Shown piece by piece: positions 19,421 to 27,839 of a DNA stretch of 64,000 nt. Source of the DNA: Planctomycetota bacterium (GTDB lineage Bacteria; Planctomycetota; J058; JAJDCQ01). The translations under genes and the position numbers were made by a program. The DNA lies in the NCBI GenBank assembly GCA_029260755.1, contig JAJDCQ010000110.1:36492-100491 (forward strand). The letters run 5' to 3'. The notes under the pieces were generated by a model. The model had not been told where the DNA came from. It did no database searches and saw only the letters and a program-made list of their open reading frames with translations. The first letter of the stretch is position 1, and every line of letters starts with the position of its first letter.

Positions 19421-19457
19421 GCGGAGCCTCCCGCATCATCGATCGGTTTTCGCGGAC

Positions 19458-20057
19458 TCAGCCTCGACGGACGACGTTCTCGGGATCGTGCCAGTCCATG
19501 CCGCAGGTGAGGCACTGCCGGGCACGCGGAGTTCGAAGAGGGTTCCCGCAGTGAGGGCACGGGACCGTATCCGGGAACGGATGCCCGAACGAGTGAACCA
19601 CCCAGCGCTTCGCCCAGGTGTAGGAACACCCGACCTCGCGCATGAGCGCCGGCACCGCGCGAAGACGCTCCGCCTTGAGCTGACGCTCTCGGTCGCGGTC
19701 GAGCTCGGCGAACTGGGGAATCCGAGCCCGACACCGCGGACACCAGTCGCCGCGCTCGGACTCACCGTCCGCGCCCGAGTCCGCGATCGCGCGAAGCTCC
19801 TCGCGCGTGTAGGGCCGACCCTGAGCGCGAATCGCGGCCGCGATCCGATCCCGCTCCTCGGGCTCGTAGTCATCGCCGTAGAGCCGGAGGAACAACCCCT
19901 CGCGCAGCCGCGTCTCGCCACGCTCGGCGAGGTCGGCGAGGATCAGCGCCTTGGCGGTATCCAGCATGTCGGACGCCATGGCGAGACGCTCGGCGGGCGT
20001 CCGCTCCATGAGGAGCCGTCGATGGAGCCGCTCGAACTCGGGCGAAGTGTCGTTCAT
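19458..20057 (-). CDS. Zinc-ribbon protein paired with a nucleotidyltransferase
   Basis: 199 residues. The start ATG overlaps the stop of the upstream nucleotidyltransferase gene by 4 bases (ATGA), implying one transcript and coupled translation. Residues 5-90 form a charged helical domain of a type I have seen beside nucleotidyltransferase genes. The C-terminal half has three cysteine pairs, C106/C109, C167/C170 and C182/C185, consistent with two treble-clef or rubredoxin-like zinc sites, plus a lone C144. I recognise no catalytic motif. The pairing is reminiscent of a toxin-antitoxin module in which this would be the regulatory partner; this is inference. Confidence 0.75.
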   Translation of the reverse strand: MNDTSPEFERLHRRLLMERTPAERLAMASDMLDTAKALILADLAERGETRLREGLFLRLYGDDYEPEERDRIAAAIRAQGRPYTREELRAIADSGADGESERGDWCPRCRARIPQFAELDRDRERQLKAERLRAVPALMREVGCSYTWAKRWVVHSFGHPFPDTVPCPHCGNPLRTPRARQCLTCGMDWHDPENVVRRG

Positions 20058-20599
20058 GGATCGACCTCGGCGAGCATCTCGGACACGCCGAGCTCGGAAG
20101 CCCAGCGCGACATGTATTCGCGGTCCAGGCTGGCGACCGCTGCGATCAGATTGCGGACATCCTCGAGCTGCGTCTCCGATCGGCTCTCTCGAGCCCAGTG
20201 GAGCTTGGACAGGATCAGATCCTCGGGCGCCACGAACCAAGCCTCGAGGTCGGCCACGACCTTGCGCCGTCGGCGAGCCATCTCGAGGCGACGGTACTCG
20301 GTCTCCTTTCGGATGACGAGATCGATCTTCGTCACGGTCACCGCGTGAATGATGTTGAACATGTCGCGACGCCGAACGGCCTCACGAATCGAGCGTTCCT
20401 CGGCGTAGTACCCGTCGGCGAAGAGCTCGACGAGCCGCGCCGAGTCATCGGCGCTGACGTCAATGACGAGATCGACGTCTCGAGTCATCCGCGGCGTCGC
20501 GTACGCGCTCATCGCGAAGGACCCCGTGATCATGTAGGGGATCCCAGCCTTCTCCAGGCGGGTGACGACATCACGAACGACCTCGAGCTGCTCGGTCAT
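20054..20599 (-). CDS. Nucleotidyltransferase-fold protein (AbiEii/DUF6036-like)
   Basis: 181 residues. The N-terminal nucleotidyltransferase signature is present: G26-S27 in ITGSFAMSAY, then TRDVDLVID with D41 and D43, and a third acidic strand (KIDLVI) near residue 93. This matches the Pol-beta superfamily metal-binding triad. The family includes AbiEii-like toxins and housekeeping adenylyl- or uridylyltransferases. The GSFA-Y and R-T-x-D-x-D pattern plus the following SKLHWARE helix is typical of the small group found in two-gene modules. It is the first gene of an operon with the zinc-ribbon protein downstream. The substrate cannot be told from sequence. Confidence 0.85.
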   Translation of the reverse strand: MTEQLEVVRDVVTRLEKAGIPYMITGSFAMSAYATPRMTRDVDLVIDVSADDSARLVELFADGYYAEERSIREAVRRRDMFNIIHAVTVTKIDLVIRKETEYRRLEMARRRRKVVADLEAWFVAPEDLILSKLHWARESRSETQLEDVRNLIAAVASLDREYMSRWASELGVSEMLAEVDP

Positions 20600-20632
20600 G
20601 GCGCCAGTCTAGCAGCGATCCCCGTAGACCGG

Positions 20633-21634
20633 TCAGTAGATGCGGCGTCGCCGGTCGGACGGCGGCGTCTTCGCCCCCGCCCACTCGAGCTCGACGATCA
20701 CCGGGTGGTGGTCGCTCGGGGTGACGCCGTCGACCGGCTCGATCAGCACCCGCGCCGTCCGGCCGCGGAGGGGGCCGGCGACGAGGACGTGGTCGATCCG
20801 CCAGCCTCGTCGCGTCTTGCCGGAGAAGAGATGGAGGGTGCCGGCGTCCTTCGGGGCGTCGGTCTCGGCGTAGGCGTCGCGAAGCGGCGCGCCTTCGCCC
20901 GCGAGCGTCTGGAACGGGGGCGCGCTCGGCACGCAGTTGAGGTCGCCGGTGAGGACGACCGCCTCGCCTGGACGGGCGAGCTCGGGGAGACGCTCGCGGA
21001 GGAGCTCGGCGCTCCGGACGCGGGCGTCGCGGCTGATGTGCGAGAGGTGGACGTTGATGGCGAGGAGCGTCCGGCCGTCATCCCGGCGCCGAAGCCGCGC
21101 CCAGACGGCCATCCGCGGGAAGGTGGCGCCCCAGGCGGCCTTCGGCGAGCCGTCCTCGGAGAGCCAGCGCTCGCCCTCCTCGATGAGCTCGAACTGGTCG
21201 CGCCGGTAGAGGGCGGCGTCGAGCCGGTAGGCCTTGCCCCGCCGGAGACGCTCCTCGTCCACGCCCACGCCCCGTCCGAACGCGCCCCATCGATCGCGCC
21301 CGAGCGCGTCGAGGATGAAGTCGACCTGAACCGCGTCCGCCTCCTGCAGCCCGACGATCACGGCGTGCGAGCGGCGGATCGTCGCCACGACGGCGTCGCG
21401 TCGCTTCGCCCACGCGTGCTCGGGGCCACGGTTCAGGAGCTGATGGAGGATGTTGAACGTCATCACCCGGAGCGGCGTGCTCCCTCGAGCCGACCGCTCA
21501 TCGACGCCCTCTCGCTTCTCGCGGCCGTGCGGCGCTCCGATCTCGACGGTCCGCCCACCGATCGTCGGGATCGGACCCGCGTCGAAGATGACCTCGGCCG
21601 ACGCGGCGTCGCCGCCTCCCTCTCCGGACCGCAC
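20633..21634 (-). CDS. Endonuclease/exonuclease/phosphatase-family protein
   Basis: 333 residues with the full set of EEP-fold motifs: VMTFNIL near residue 58, VGLQEADAVQ, NVHLSH, TGDLNCVPSAP, RIDHVLVAG and the terminal SDHHPVIVEL. These place the metal-binding and catalytic Asn, Glu, Asp and His residues. Members cleave phosphodiester or phosphate-ester bonds in nucleic acids, lipids or sugars; the sequence does not say which. No signal peptide is evident. The annotated start is GTG, 21 bases after the preceding gene's stop, with a weak ribosome site; starts nearer the VMTFNIL motif are possible. It probably shares a transcript with the heme-motif gene upstream. Confidence 0.88.
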   Translation of the reverse strand: MRSGEGGGDAASAEVIFDAGPIPTIGGRTVEIGAPHGREKREGVDERSARGSTPLRVMTFNILHQLLNRGPEHAWAKRRDAVVATIRRSHAVIVGLQEADAVQVDFILDALGRDRWGAFGRGVGVDEERLRRGKAYRLDAALYRRDQFELIEEGERWLSEDGSPKAAWGATFPRMAVWARLRRRDDGRTLLAINVHLSHISRDARVRSAELLRERLPELARPGEAVVLTGDLNCVPSAPPFQTLAGEGAPLRDAYAETDAPKDAGTLHLFSGKTRRGWRIDHVLVAGPLRGRTARVLIEPVDGVTPSDHHPVIVELEWAGAKTPPSDRRRRIY

Positions 21635-21655
21635 CGCGGCCCGCGTGAACCCGCC

Positions 21656-22459
21656 TCAGCCGTACTCCATCGGCGCGCGCTCGATCACGTCGTCGTCGGC
21701 GTCGCGGACGACCGCCTCGAACGCGACCCGCGCGCCGTCACGGAGCATCGTCGCGCCGAGGTGGTGCCCGCCCTGAAAGCCCATCGTCACGACGACGCCG
21801 TCGTGCTGGCGCTTCGCCTGGGCCTTCAGCGAGACCTTCGCCTCGATCGGCAGGGCGACGGTCTCGCCCGCCCTCACGGTGACGACCGGCCCCTTCTTGC
21901 CCGAAGCCGAGATCGTCCAGACGACGCCGTCGCGCTCGATCTCGGTCGCCCAGCTCTTGATCCGCCAGCGACCGGGCGCGAGCGAACGGCCGCGCGGGCT
22001 CCGCGCGTCGCCGCGATCCCAGACGAGCCGCGCCGGGCCACCGCGGGTGCGGTCGTCCGCCGGCACGAGGAGGACGCTTCCGGCCTCGAAGCTCGGGGTG
22101 ACGGCGCCTTCGCCGTCGCGCGGGACACGGACCGCCTCCGCCGCGCCGAGCCGACGCGCCGGCCGGAGCTCGCCCGACTCGAGGAACGCCTTCAGGCCGG
22201 CACGCTTGGGCGACGGACCGTCGCCCGCGGAGCCGCTTCAGGCGGTCGACGCGATCAGGGCGAGCCACGCCCGATCGCGCGCGATCGTCCGGTCGGGGAC
22301 GAAGTGGCAGCCGGAGCAGTCGCCCCAGACCTTCCGGCCCAGCGCGATCCGCTCGGCCTGCTCGTCGTCGCCGGAGCGAGCGACCGAGGCGGCGCCCGCG
22401 AAGCTCGCGGACGCCACGATCACGAGGCTGGCGGCGGCGATCCGATGGTGCTGCTGCAT
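21656..22459 (-). CDS. Putative selenoprotein: exported c-type heme (CSGCH) protein with in-frame TGA
   Basis: An ATG with AGGAG eight bases upstream opens a frame encoding a signal peptide (residues 1-26), a heme-c motif C48-x-x-C51-H52, and STA before TGA at codon 74 (22240-22238). The same frame then continues without a stop for 193 codons of strongly GC3-biased, clearly coding sequence (SGSAGDGPSPKRAGLKAFLE and onward), ending in a beta-rich domain with ERDGVVWTISASGKKGP. There is no good start codon in the first 170 bases after the TGA; the first candidate is GTG at 22066. A SECIS-like hairpin sits immediately downstream. I read the TGA as selenocysteine at residue 74. Alternatives are a nonsense mutation, a sequence error for a TGC or TGG codon, or two separate genes with the second lacking a clear start. 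Confidence 0.65.
22208..22226 (-). promoter_or_regulatory. Candidate bacterial SECIS hairpin downstream of UGA codon
   Basis: On the coding strand GGGCGAC-GGTCC-GTCGCCC forms a perfect 7-bp stem with a 5-base loop. Eighteen bases separate the UGA (22240-22238) from the loop. Counting the U of UGA as 1, the loop's GGUC occupies positions 22-25, the same place as GGUC in the Escherichia coli fdhF SECIS as I remember it. Bacterial SECIS elements need a stem-loop at about this distance with G in the first loop positions, which bind SelB. The hairpin lies inside coding sequence, as expected in bacteria. Confidence 0.65.
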
Positions 22460-22499
22460 GGCCCTGTCTCCTTCGCCCCGAGCCTAGCAGCCGGCGTCG

Positions 22500-25400
22500 T
22501 CAGCGATCCACCTCGACGACCGCGACGATCCGGCCGGTGGCGTCCGCGTAGATCACCATCGTGTGCTCGGGGTTCTCGAACCCGCCGACGTCGGCCCGGA
22601 GCCCGCCCTCGGGGAGGCGCTTCGCCAGCTCGGCGTCGTCGGGACGCTCGATCGGCGTGATCGAGGTCACCCCCACGGCGCCGAACCGCGCGGGGTCCCT
22701 CCCGATGTATCCGAGGCGCTTTCGCACCTCCGCCTCGCCAACGCTCGCCCACCGGTCGACCTCGTCGTCCTGATCGTTCTCGCGCCCCCACGAGAGCGGA
22801 AGCGCCATCGCGTCGAGCGCCTCCTCTTCGCCGGCGAAGAACGCCGCGATCGCGGCGCGGAGCGACACCTCGGACCTCGTCCCGCCGCCTCCGGAGCCCG
22901 CCTCGGCCGGGTTCGCCGAGGCGACCTCGCGCCGCGCGACCCGACCGCGAGCCTCGTCGCCGCGCCCCTCCCAGCCGGCGACGAAGGCGAAGCGGGTCGT
23001 CGCGTCGAGCGCGATCCCGACGCCGGTCTTCGCATCGAGCCGGACGGTCGCCTCGCCCGAGACGTCGCTCGTCTCGAAGCGGTGGTAGCGCTTGGGCGAG
23101 TCGAAGTCGATGACCGCCTTCTCGAGGACGCCTCGGACCGTCAGCACCCCGTCCTCGTCGTCCTCGACGGACCACCGCCAGGTCTCGGCGATCAGGACGA
23201 AGTCGTTCTCCAGCCCCTCGACGAGGCCGTAGAGGCGGCGGTGAACCGAGCTCCACCGCGCGGCGCGCTCGGCGGGCAAGCCGCAGGTCGGCAACGCCCA
23301 GCCGTCGAGGCGCGGCCGGCCATCGGAGTCCTTCGAGATGCCATCGAAGAGATAGGGAAAGATGACGTCGCGCATCTCGCCCGCCCCGGCCTCGCGGAGC
23401 AGGGCCTGGAGCGACCGCGCGTCAGGTCGGTCGACGCGCGCGAGCCGCCCCCCGGCGTCGACACCGAGGACGAGCTCGATCGGGTCCTTCGTGTGCGTCC
23501 AGCTCCGCCGGCGCTTCTCGGGCCTCTTCGCGCCGGGATCGTCGAGGGTGACCCGCACGCCCGTGAGCCGCGCGGCGAGGACGCCGGTGCCGGCGTCGCG
23601 CACCGCGAGGGCCTGACTCGTTTCGAGCGTGAGCTTCTGCTCGAGCTCGAACCCGCCCCCCCCGTCGCTCGCCACCTCCACGGAGAGGTCGATCTCGAGG
23701 CGCCGGTCGACCGACCAGGCGCCGCCGCGCGGCAGCTCGATCCGCGCCGTCGCCATCGGCGGCTCGGCGGCCCGGATTGCAGCCAGGAACGGATCGACGG
23801 TGAGGAGCCCGACGACCTCGAGGTCGGCGTTCAGGAAGACCGCGCAGGGCCGGCCGTCGAGAACGAGCGTGCGATACGCGGCCACGCCGACGAGCTCGGG
23901 CGGCACCGGCTGGTCGTCGGGGAGCCCGGCGACGGGGAAGGTCGGCCCGAACCGGGCCGGGTCGCGGGCGTGGTCACGCGAATCGAGGAAGGCCCGGAGC
24001 TTCGCCCGGCTGACGAGCTCGGACGCGCGCCCCGTCCAGGCGCCCTCGACCTCGCCGACCCGCACGCCCGCCGGATCGATGCGGTCGGCGAGCGATGGAC
24101 TCCAGGTGACGATGCTCAGGTGCACCTCGTGCGCGGCGATGGCCGCGCGCCGCTCGGCCTCGAGCTCCGCGCTGCCGGGAACCTGGTCGAGGGCCATCTC
24201 CCGCGCCGGTCGAACGTCGCCCGAGACGTCGAGCTCCGCCTCGACCCACTCCTTCACCTTCCCGAGAAGCGACGCGCCGGCGAGCCCACCGTCGGCCTCG
24301 ACGACCACCGCGAGCCGGCCGCCGTGAAGGACCACCGCGTCGGGGCCGTGCGCCCCGATCGCGCCGAGCTTCGGCAGCGCGGCGGCGCGCGCCTCGGCGC
24401 TCGCGAACCATCGCACGTCGACGGTGACCGACGCGCCATCGAGGCGATGCTCGACGCGATGCCGCGCCTCGACGCCGAAGAGCACCCGCACCGGTTCGCT
24501 CCGATCCGAGCTGGCGTCCTCGCCGAGGTACGCGTCCGGGATCGCGCCGAGGAGCTCGAGCTCGACCGGCCGGGCCTCGTCTCCCTCGCCGACCACCTCC
24601 CGGTGAGCGACCTCACCGGCGAGGGCGAGCCGCCCGCGGACCCAGTCGCGAAGTCGCCGCCGGCCGATCTCGCTCCCGATCGGGACGGTCGAGATCATCA
24701 CGACCTGGCTCCCGACGCGGAGCACGTCCTGCCTCGGATGGTCGCCGCGCTCCTCGATCCTCTCCCAGCAGCGCAGCGCCGAGGTCTCGGACGCGAACTC
24801 GAGGGCGAGGAGTGAGTGATGCGCCCGACCGGGGCGCGGCTCCCGGAACGTCGCCATCACCGCGGCCTCGACGCCGGCGAGGACGCTCGCGTCGACGAGG
24901 AAGCTCGCCGCCAGCTTCTCGAACCGATTCAGCTCCTCGTCGTCGTCGATCACCTGAGCGCGGGCGACGGCCATGAGACCGTCGAGCTCGCTGTCGGGCG
25001 GGACGAGGCCGTCGAGGGTCAGGGCGGCGACCGGCTCCAGCCCTCGGATCGCGCTCTCGAAGTAGGCCTCGTCGACGTGGATGCCGCACAGAGCTCCGTC
25101 GGCCGTCAGGTAGAGTTGGTGAACCGCCCCGCGTCGGTCGAGCTCTTCGAGGACGACCCGATAGGCGGCCTTCGATGCGATCCCGTCCATGTCGTCTCGC
25201 AGGGGCGACCGCTCGACGACCTCGATGCGCGCCGACGCCCAGCGCCGCGCGTCGGCGCCGACGGCCCGCCGCAGCAGTGCCCGGAGCATCGGCTCGGGCA
25301 GCCGCGCGACCGGGCCGAGCTTGAACGGCTCGACCGAGAGGACGGTCACGACCGGCAGCCCGCGCTCCCCGACCGCCGTCGCGCCGAGGAGCGCCTCGTC

Positions 25401-26564
25401 GCCGGTTCGGAGCTGCTCGACGATCCGGCGGGCGGCGACGAGCGCGCGTTCGTCCTCGTCGGTCGATGCGTCTCCGCCGCCATCGACGATCGATCGCGCC
25501 GTCACGGTCGGACGCACCGGCAGGCCATCGGAGCAGGTGGCAAGCTCCCCCTCGGCCCATCGCACGAGTCGATCGGCGAGGCCGTCGTCGCCGTCGGGAT
25601 CGACGACCTCGACGACGGCGACGACTCGCCCGCAGAACACGATGCGCGCCGACCCATCGACGCGAGCGGCGATCTTCGGGAGCGCTGCGCGGGCGTCGCG
25701 GGCGCCGCCGAACGTGAGCTCGTCGACGACGACCGCGCCTCTCCGCCACGTCGTTCGCCGGCGCTGCTCCAGGCCGAGGAGGCCCGGCGCGACGTCCGTC
25801 CGCTCGGGCTCTCCGTCGTCTGCGTCGCGGAAGCGAGCCGGGATCTCGAGCATCCCCGGCTGGAGCCGCCGCTCGTAGGGCAGCTCGTTCTGGCGATCGA
25901 GACCTCGCGGACGCAGAGCCGCCAGGATCGCGTCGCGGAAGATGCGGCGCCCGGCGTGGGTGGCGTCCCTCTCCGCGGCGAAGGTCACCACGATCGCGCC
26001 CGACTGGAAGAGCTCGATCCGCGTGTCGCGTCTCCTCGAGCTCCGACGTCCGACCTTCTCGAGCAGGATCGCATCGTAGTAGCGGCTCGCGGCGGCGACG
26101 TCGCCGAACGTGAGCGCGCTCACGGACAGGTCGTCCTCGGTGTCGAAGCCCACCTTCAGGAACGCGGTCGCGCCCGCGACGAGATCGCCGAGGGCCGCGT
26201 CCTGCGCGCGCCAGGCCGCCTTGAGCTCGGCGAGCTCCTCGTCCGACCCCGCCAGGTGCATCAGGCTGCTGCGCTTCGCGATCCCCTCGATCGCCTCGTC
26301 CGACGGGAGCAGCTCGGTCAGGACGAGCGGCGGCGCGGTGAGGTCGATCCGCGCGACCTCGGCCTCGCGGATCTCGCGGATGGCAGCGCCGATGCGGACC
26401 CGATAGATCCGCTCACCGAAGTCGACGAGGGTTCCCTCGATCGTCTCGCCCGAGCGGAGACGGATGCGGACGCCCCCCTCGTCGGCGAAGGCGGGGGTCG
26501 GGACGGCGAGGCCGGCGGCCAGGGCGATGGTGAGGGCCGCGATGGTGGGGATCGTCTTGGTCAC
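22500..26564 (-). CDS. Very large exported protein of unknown function with internal repeats
   Basis: 1354 residues. The GTG at 26564 follows a purine-rich GGAGAGAAGAAGA and begins a clear signal peptide (TKTIPTIAALTIALAAGLAV to an AFA cleavage site). An SH3-like strand pair comes first (RIRLRSGETIEGTLVDFGER), as in many planctomycete exported proteins. At least four related segments of about 70-80 residues follow near 144, 276, 585 and 709. Each has a strand with an L-x-F or V-x-W-F core, an A-rich helix (A-x-A-A-L-P-K) and a hydrophobic strand pair such as VVLHGGRLAVVVEA. The last 350 residues are beta-rich and include paired VRVTLDD and ELVLGVDAGG strands. I recognise no enzyme motif. It stops 40 bases before the heme/TGA gene and may share its transcript. 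Confidence 0.85.
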   Translation of the reverse strand: MTKTIPTIAALTIALAAGLAVPTPAFADEGGVRIRLRSGETIEGTLVDFGERIYRVRIGAAIREIREAEVARIDLTAPPLVLTELLPSDEAIEGIAKRSSLMHLAGSDEELAELKAAWRAQDAALGDLVAGATAFLKVGFDTEDDLSVSALTFGDVAAASRYYDAILLEKVGRRSSRRRDTRIELFQSGAIVVTFAAERDATHAGRRIFRDAILAALRPRGLDRQNELPYERRLQPGMLEIPARFRDADDGEPERTDVAPGLLGLEQRRRTTWRRGAVVVDELTFGGARDARAALPKIAARVDGSARIVFCGRVVAVVEVVDPDGDDGLADRLVRWAEGELATCSDGLPVRPTVTARSIVDGGGDASTDEDERALVAARRIVEQLRTGDEALLGATAVGERGLPVVTVLSVEPFKLGPVARLPEPMLRALLRRAVGADARRWASARIEVVERSPLRDDMDGIASKAAYRVVLEELDRRGAVHQLYLTADGALCGIHVDEAYFESAIRGLEPVAALTLDGLVPPDSELDGLMAVARAQVIDDDEELNRFEKLAASFLVDASVLAGVEAAVMATFREPRPGRAHHSLLALEFASETSALRCWERIEERGDHPRQDVLRVGSQVVMISTVPIGSEIGRRRLRDWVRGRLALAGEVAHREVVGEGDEARPVELELLGAIPDAYLGEDASSDRSEPVRVLFGVEARHRVEHRLDGASVTVDVRWFASAEARAAALPKLGAIGAHGPDAVVLHGGRLAVVVEADGGLAGASLLGKVKEWVEAELDVSGDVRPAREMALDQVPGSAELEAERRAAIAAHEVHLSIVTWSPSLADRIDPAGVRVGEVEGAWTGRASELVSRAKLRAFLDSRDHARDPARFGPTFPVAGLPDDQPVPPELVGVAAYRTLVLDGRPCAVFLNADLEVVGLLTVDPFLAAIRAAEPPMATARIELPRGGAWSVDRRLEIDLSVEVASDGGGGFELEQKLTLETSQALAVRDAGTGVLAARLTGVRVTLDDPGAKRPEKRRRSWTHTKDPIELVLGVDAGGRLARVDRPDARSLQALLREAGAGEMRDVIFPYLFDGISKDSDGRPRLDGWALPTCGLPAERAARWSSVHRRLYGLVEGLENDFVLIAETWRWSVEDDEDGVLTVRGVLEKAVIDFDSPKRYHRFETSDVSGEATVRLDAKTGVGIALDATTRFAFVAGWEGRGDEARGRVARREVASANPAEAGSGGGGTRSEVSLRAAIAAFFAGEEEALDAMALPLSWGRENDQDDEVDRWASVGEAEVRKRLGYIGRDPARFGAVGVTSITPIERPDDAELAKRLPEGGLRADVGGFENPEHTMVIYADATGRIVAVVEVDR

Positions 26565-26723
26565 GTCTTCTTCTCTCCGGGTCGGGGTCGTTCGGACGAC
26601 GACCCGGAAGAACAAGCGCCGTGCCACCGGCGCGATCACACGTCGACTCAGGCTCCACCGCAGGTTACGCCACGACGCGACCCGGCGACCACCGTTGAGC
26701 GCCTCGACGGAGTGTTGCGGTCG

Positions 26724-27839
26724 TCAACGGCCCGCAGCCGCGACGGCCCGCGCCCGGACGGCGCTCCGGGCGACCAGCCCCGCCCGGTCGCGGACCTCGA
26801 CCTCGATCACGTGGACGCCGGGCCCGGCCGCGTCGGCGTCCCAGCAGCCCGACGGGTCGGGCCGGCCGCGGGCGTCGACGTTCGTCGCGACGGCGGCGAA
26901 GCGCTGGGTGGACCGATACGGAATCCGGTTGCGGGTGGCGAGCGGCCCGGTGCGGAGCGAGAGGTCGAGAGCGTCGGCGCTTCGAGGGTAGCGCGGCACG
27001 GGAAGCTCGGCCGGGATCGGAAGCGCCCTCGCGAACGGCGCCCATCGACGCCGCTCGCCGGTCTTCCTCCAGGTGAGGTCGATCGCCCACGGCGGCCACG
27101 CCCATCGCTCGCCGTCGACCCGGTCGAGCGCGACGACCACGACGTCGACCCGCCCCGTGACGAGGAACACGCCGTCCTCGTCGCGCGGGAACGGCGCGTC
27201 GCCGCCGTCGGGGACGAGGTGAACCCCGACGATCTCGGGCGGGATCCGGTCGGGCGGCGCCGGCGCGAGGGCGTCGAGCGGATCGAGGATCTTCCCGTCG
27301 CGCCGCCGACGGTTGAGATGGATGTGGTCGTAGTCGCTGCCCGGCACCCACGGGCCGACCGTCCCGACGACGTCGCCCGCCCGGACGCGCGCGTCGGTCG
27401 GGATCGGCGGCGAGTCGAGGGCGAGGTGGCGGTACTCCCACCGGTCGCCGCTCCCCTCGGTGAGGACGACGTTGTCGAACGCGCCGTCGCGGTAGACGCG
27501 CACGACCCCGTCGGCGACCGCGAGGACGGGCGTCCCCGCCGGCATCCGGATGTCGATCCCGGCGTGGTAGTACTCGTCGCGAAGGCCCGGGAGCAGGATC
27601 GCGTGGTAGGGGTTCGCGACGGGTCGCGCCTGATCGCTCGGCGCGAACGGCCACGGGTAGCGCGCGGCGACCGGGTCGGCGACGCGCGCCGAGCGGACCG
27701 CGCCGCGACGCATCCCCGCCGGCGCCCCGGATCCCGACAGGGCGCCCGCGGCGAGGAGAATGGCGCCGCCGGCGACGACGGCGGCCACCCCGCCGCCCCG
27801 GTCGCCTCGCCCACCCCGGCCATTACGGCGCTCGCTCAC
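26724..27839 (-). CDS. M23-family metallopeptidase (LytM-type), membrane-anchored
   Basis: 371 residues; start GTG inside GTGA overlapping the upstream kinase stop. A hydrophobic segment at 17-36 acts as signal anchor. The M23 catalytic set is complete: H92-x3-D96 in HAGIDI, H138 in EYRHL and H172-x-H174 in DHIHLN, the zinc and catalytic residues of lysostaphin-type endopeptidases that cut peptidoglycan cross-bridges or stems. The remaining 195 residues are beta-rich, ending in an Ig-like strand pattern (GVHVIEVEVRDRAG). Being third in a coupled trio with an FHA-sigma54 activator and a Ser/Thr kinase, it may be a cell-wall effector of that pathway; this is inference. Confidence 0.88.
   Translation of the reverse strand: MSERRNGRGGRGDRGGGVAAVVAGGAILLAAGALSGSGAPAGMRRGAVRSARVADPVAARYPWPFAPSDQARPVANPYHAILLPGLRDEYYHAGIDIRMPAGTPVLAVADGVVRVYRDGAFDNVVLTEGSGDRWEYRHLALDSPPIPTDARVRAGDVVGTVGPWVPGSDYDHIHLNRRRRDGKILDPLDALAPAPPDRIPPEIVGVHLVPDGGDAPFPRDEDGVFLVTGRVDVVVVALDRVDGERWAWPPWAIDLTWRKTGERRRWAPFARALPIPAELPVPRYPRSADALDLSLRTGPLATRNRIPYRSTQRFAAVATNVDARGRPDPSGCWDADAAGPGVHVIEVEVRDRAGLVARSAVRARAVAAAGR

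Noticed and set aside
21656..22066. Treating the GTG at 22066 as the start of a separate gene
   Set aside because: The frame is coding for 170 bases before it, back to the TGA at 22238, with the same codon bias; the single-gene reading explains the sequence better.
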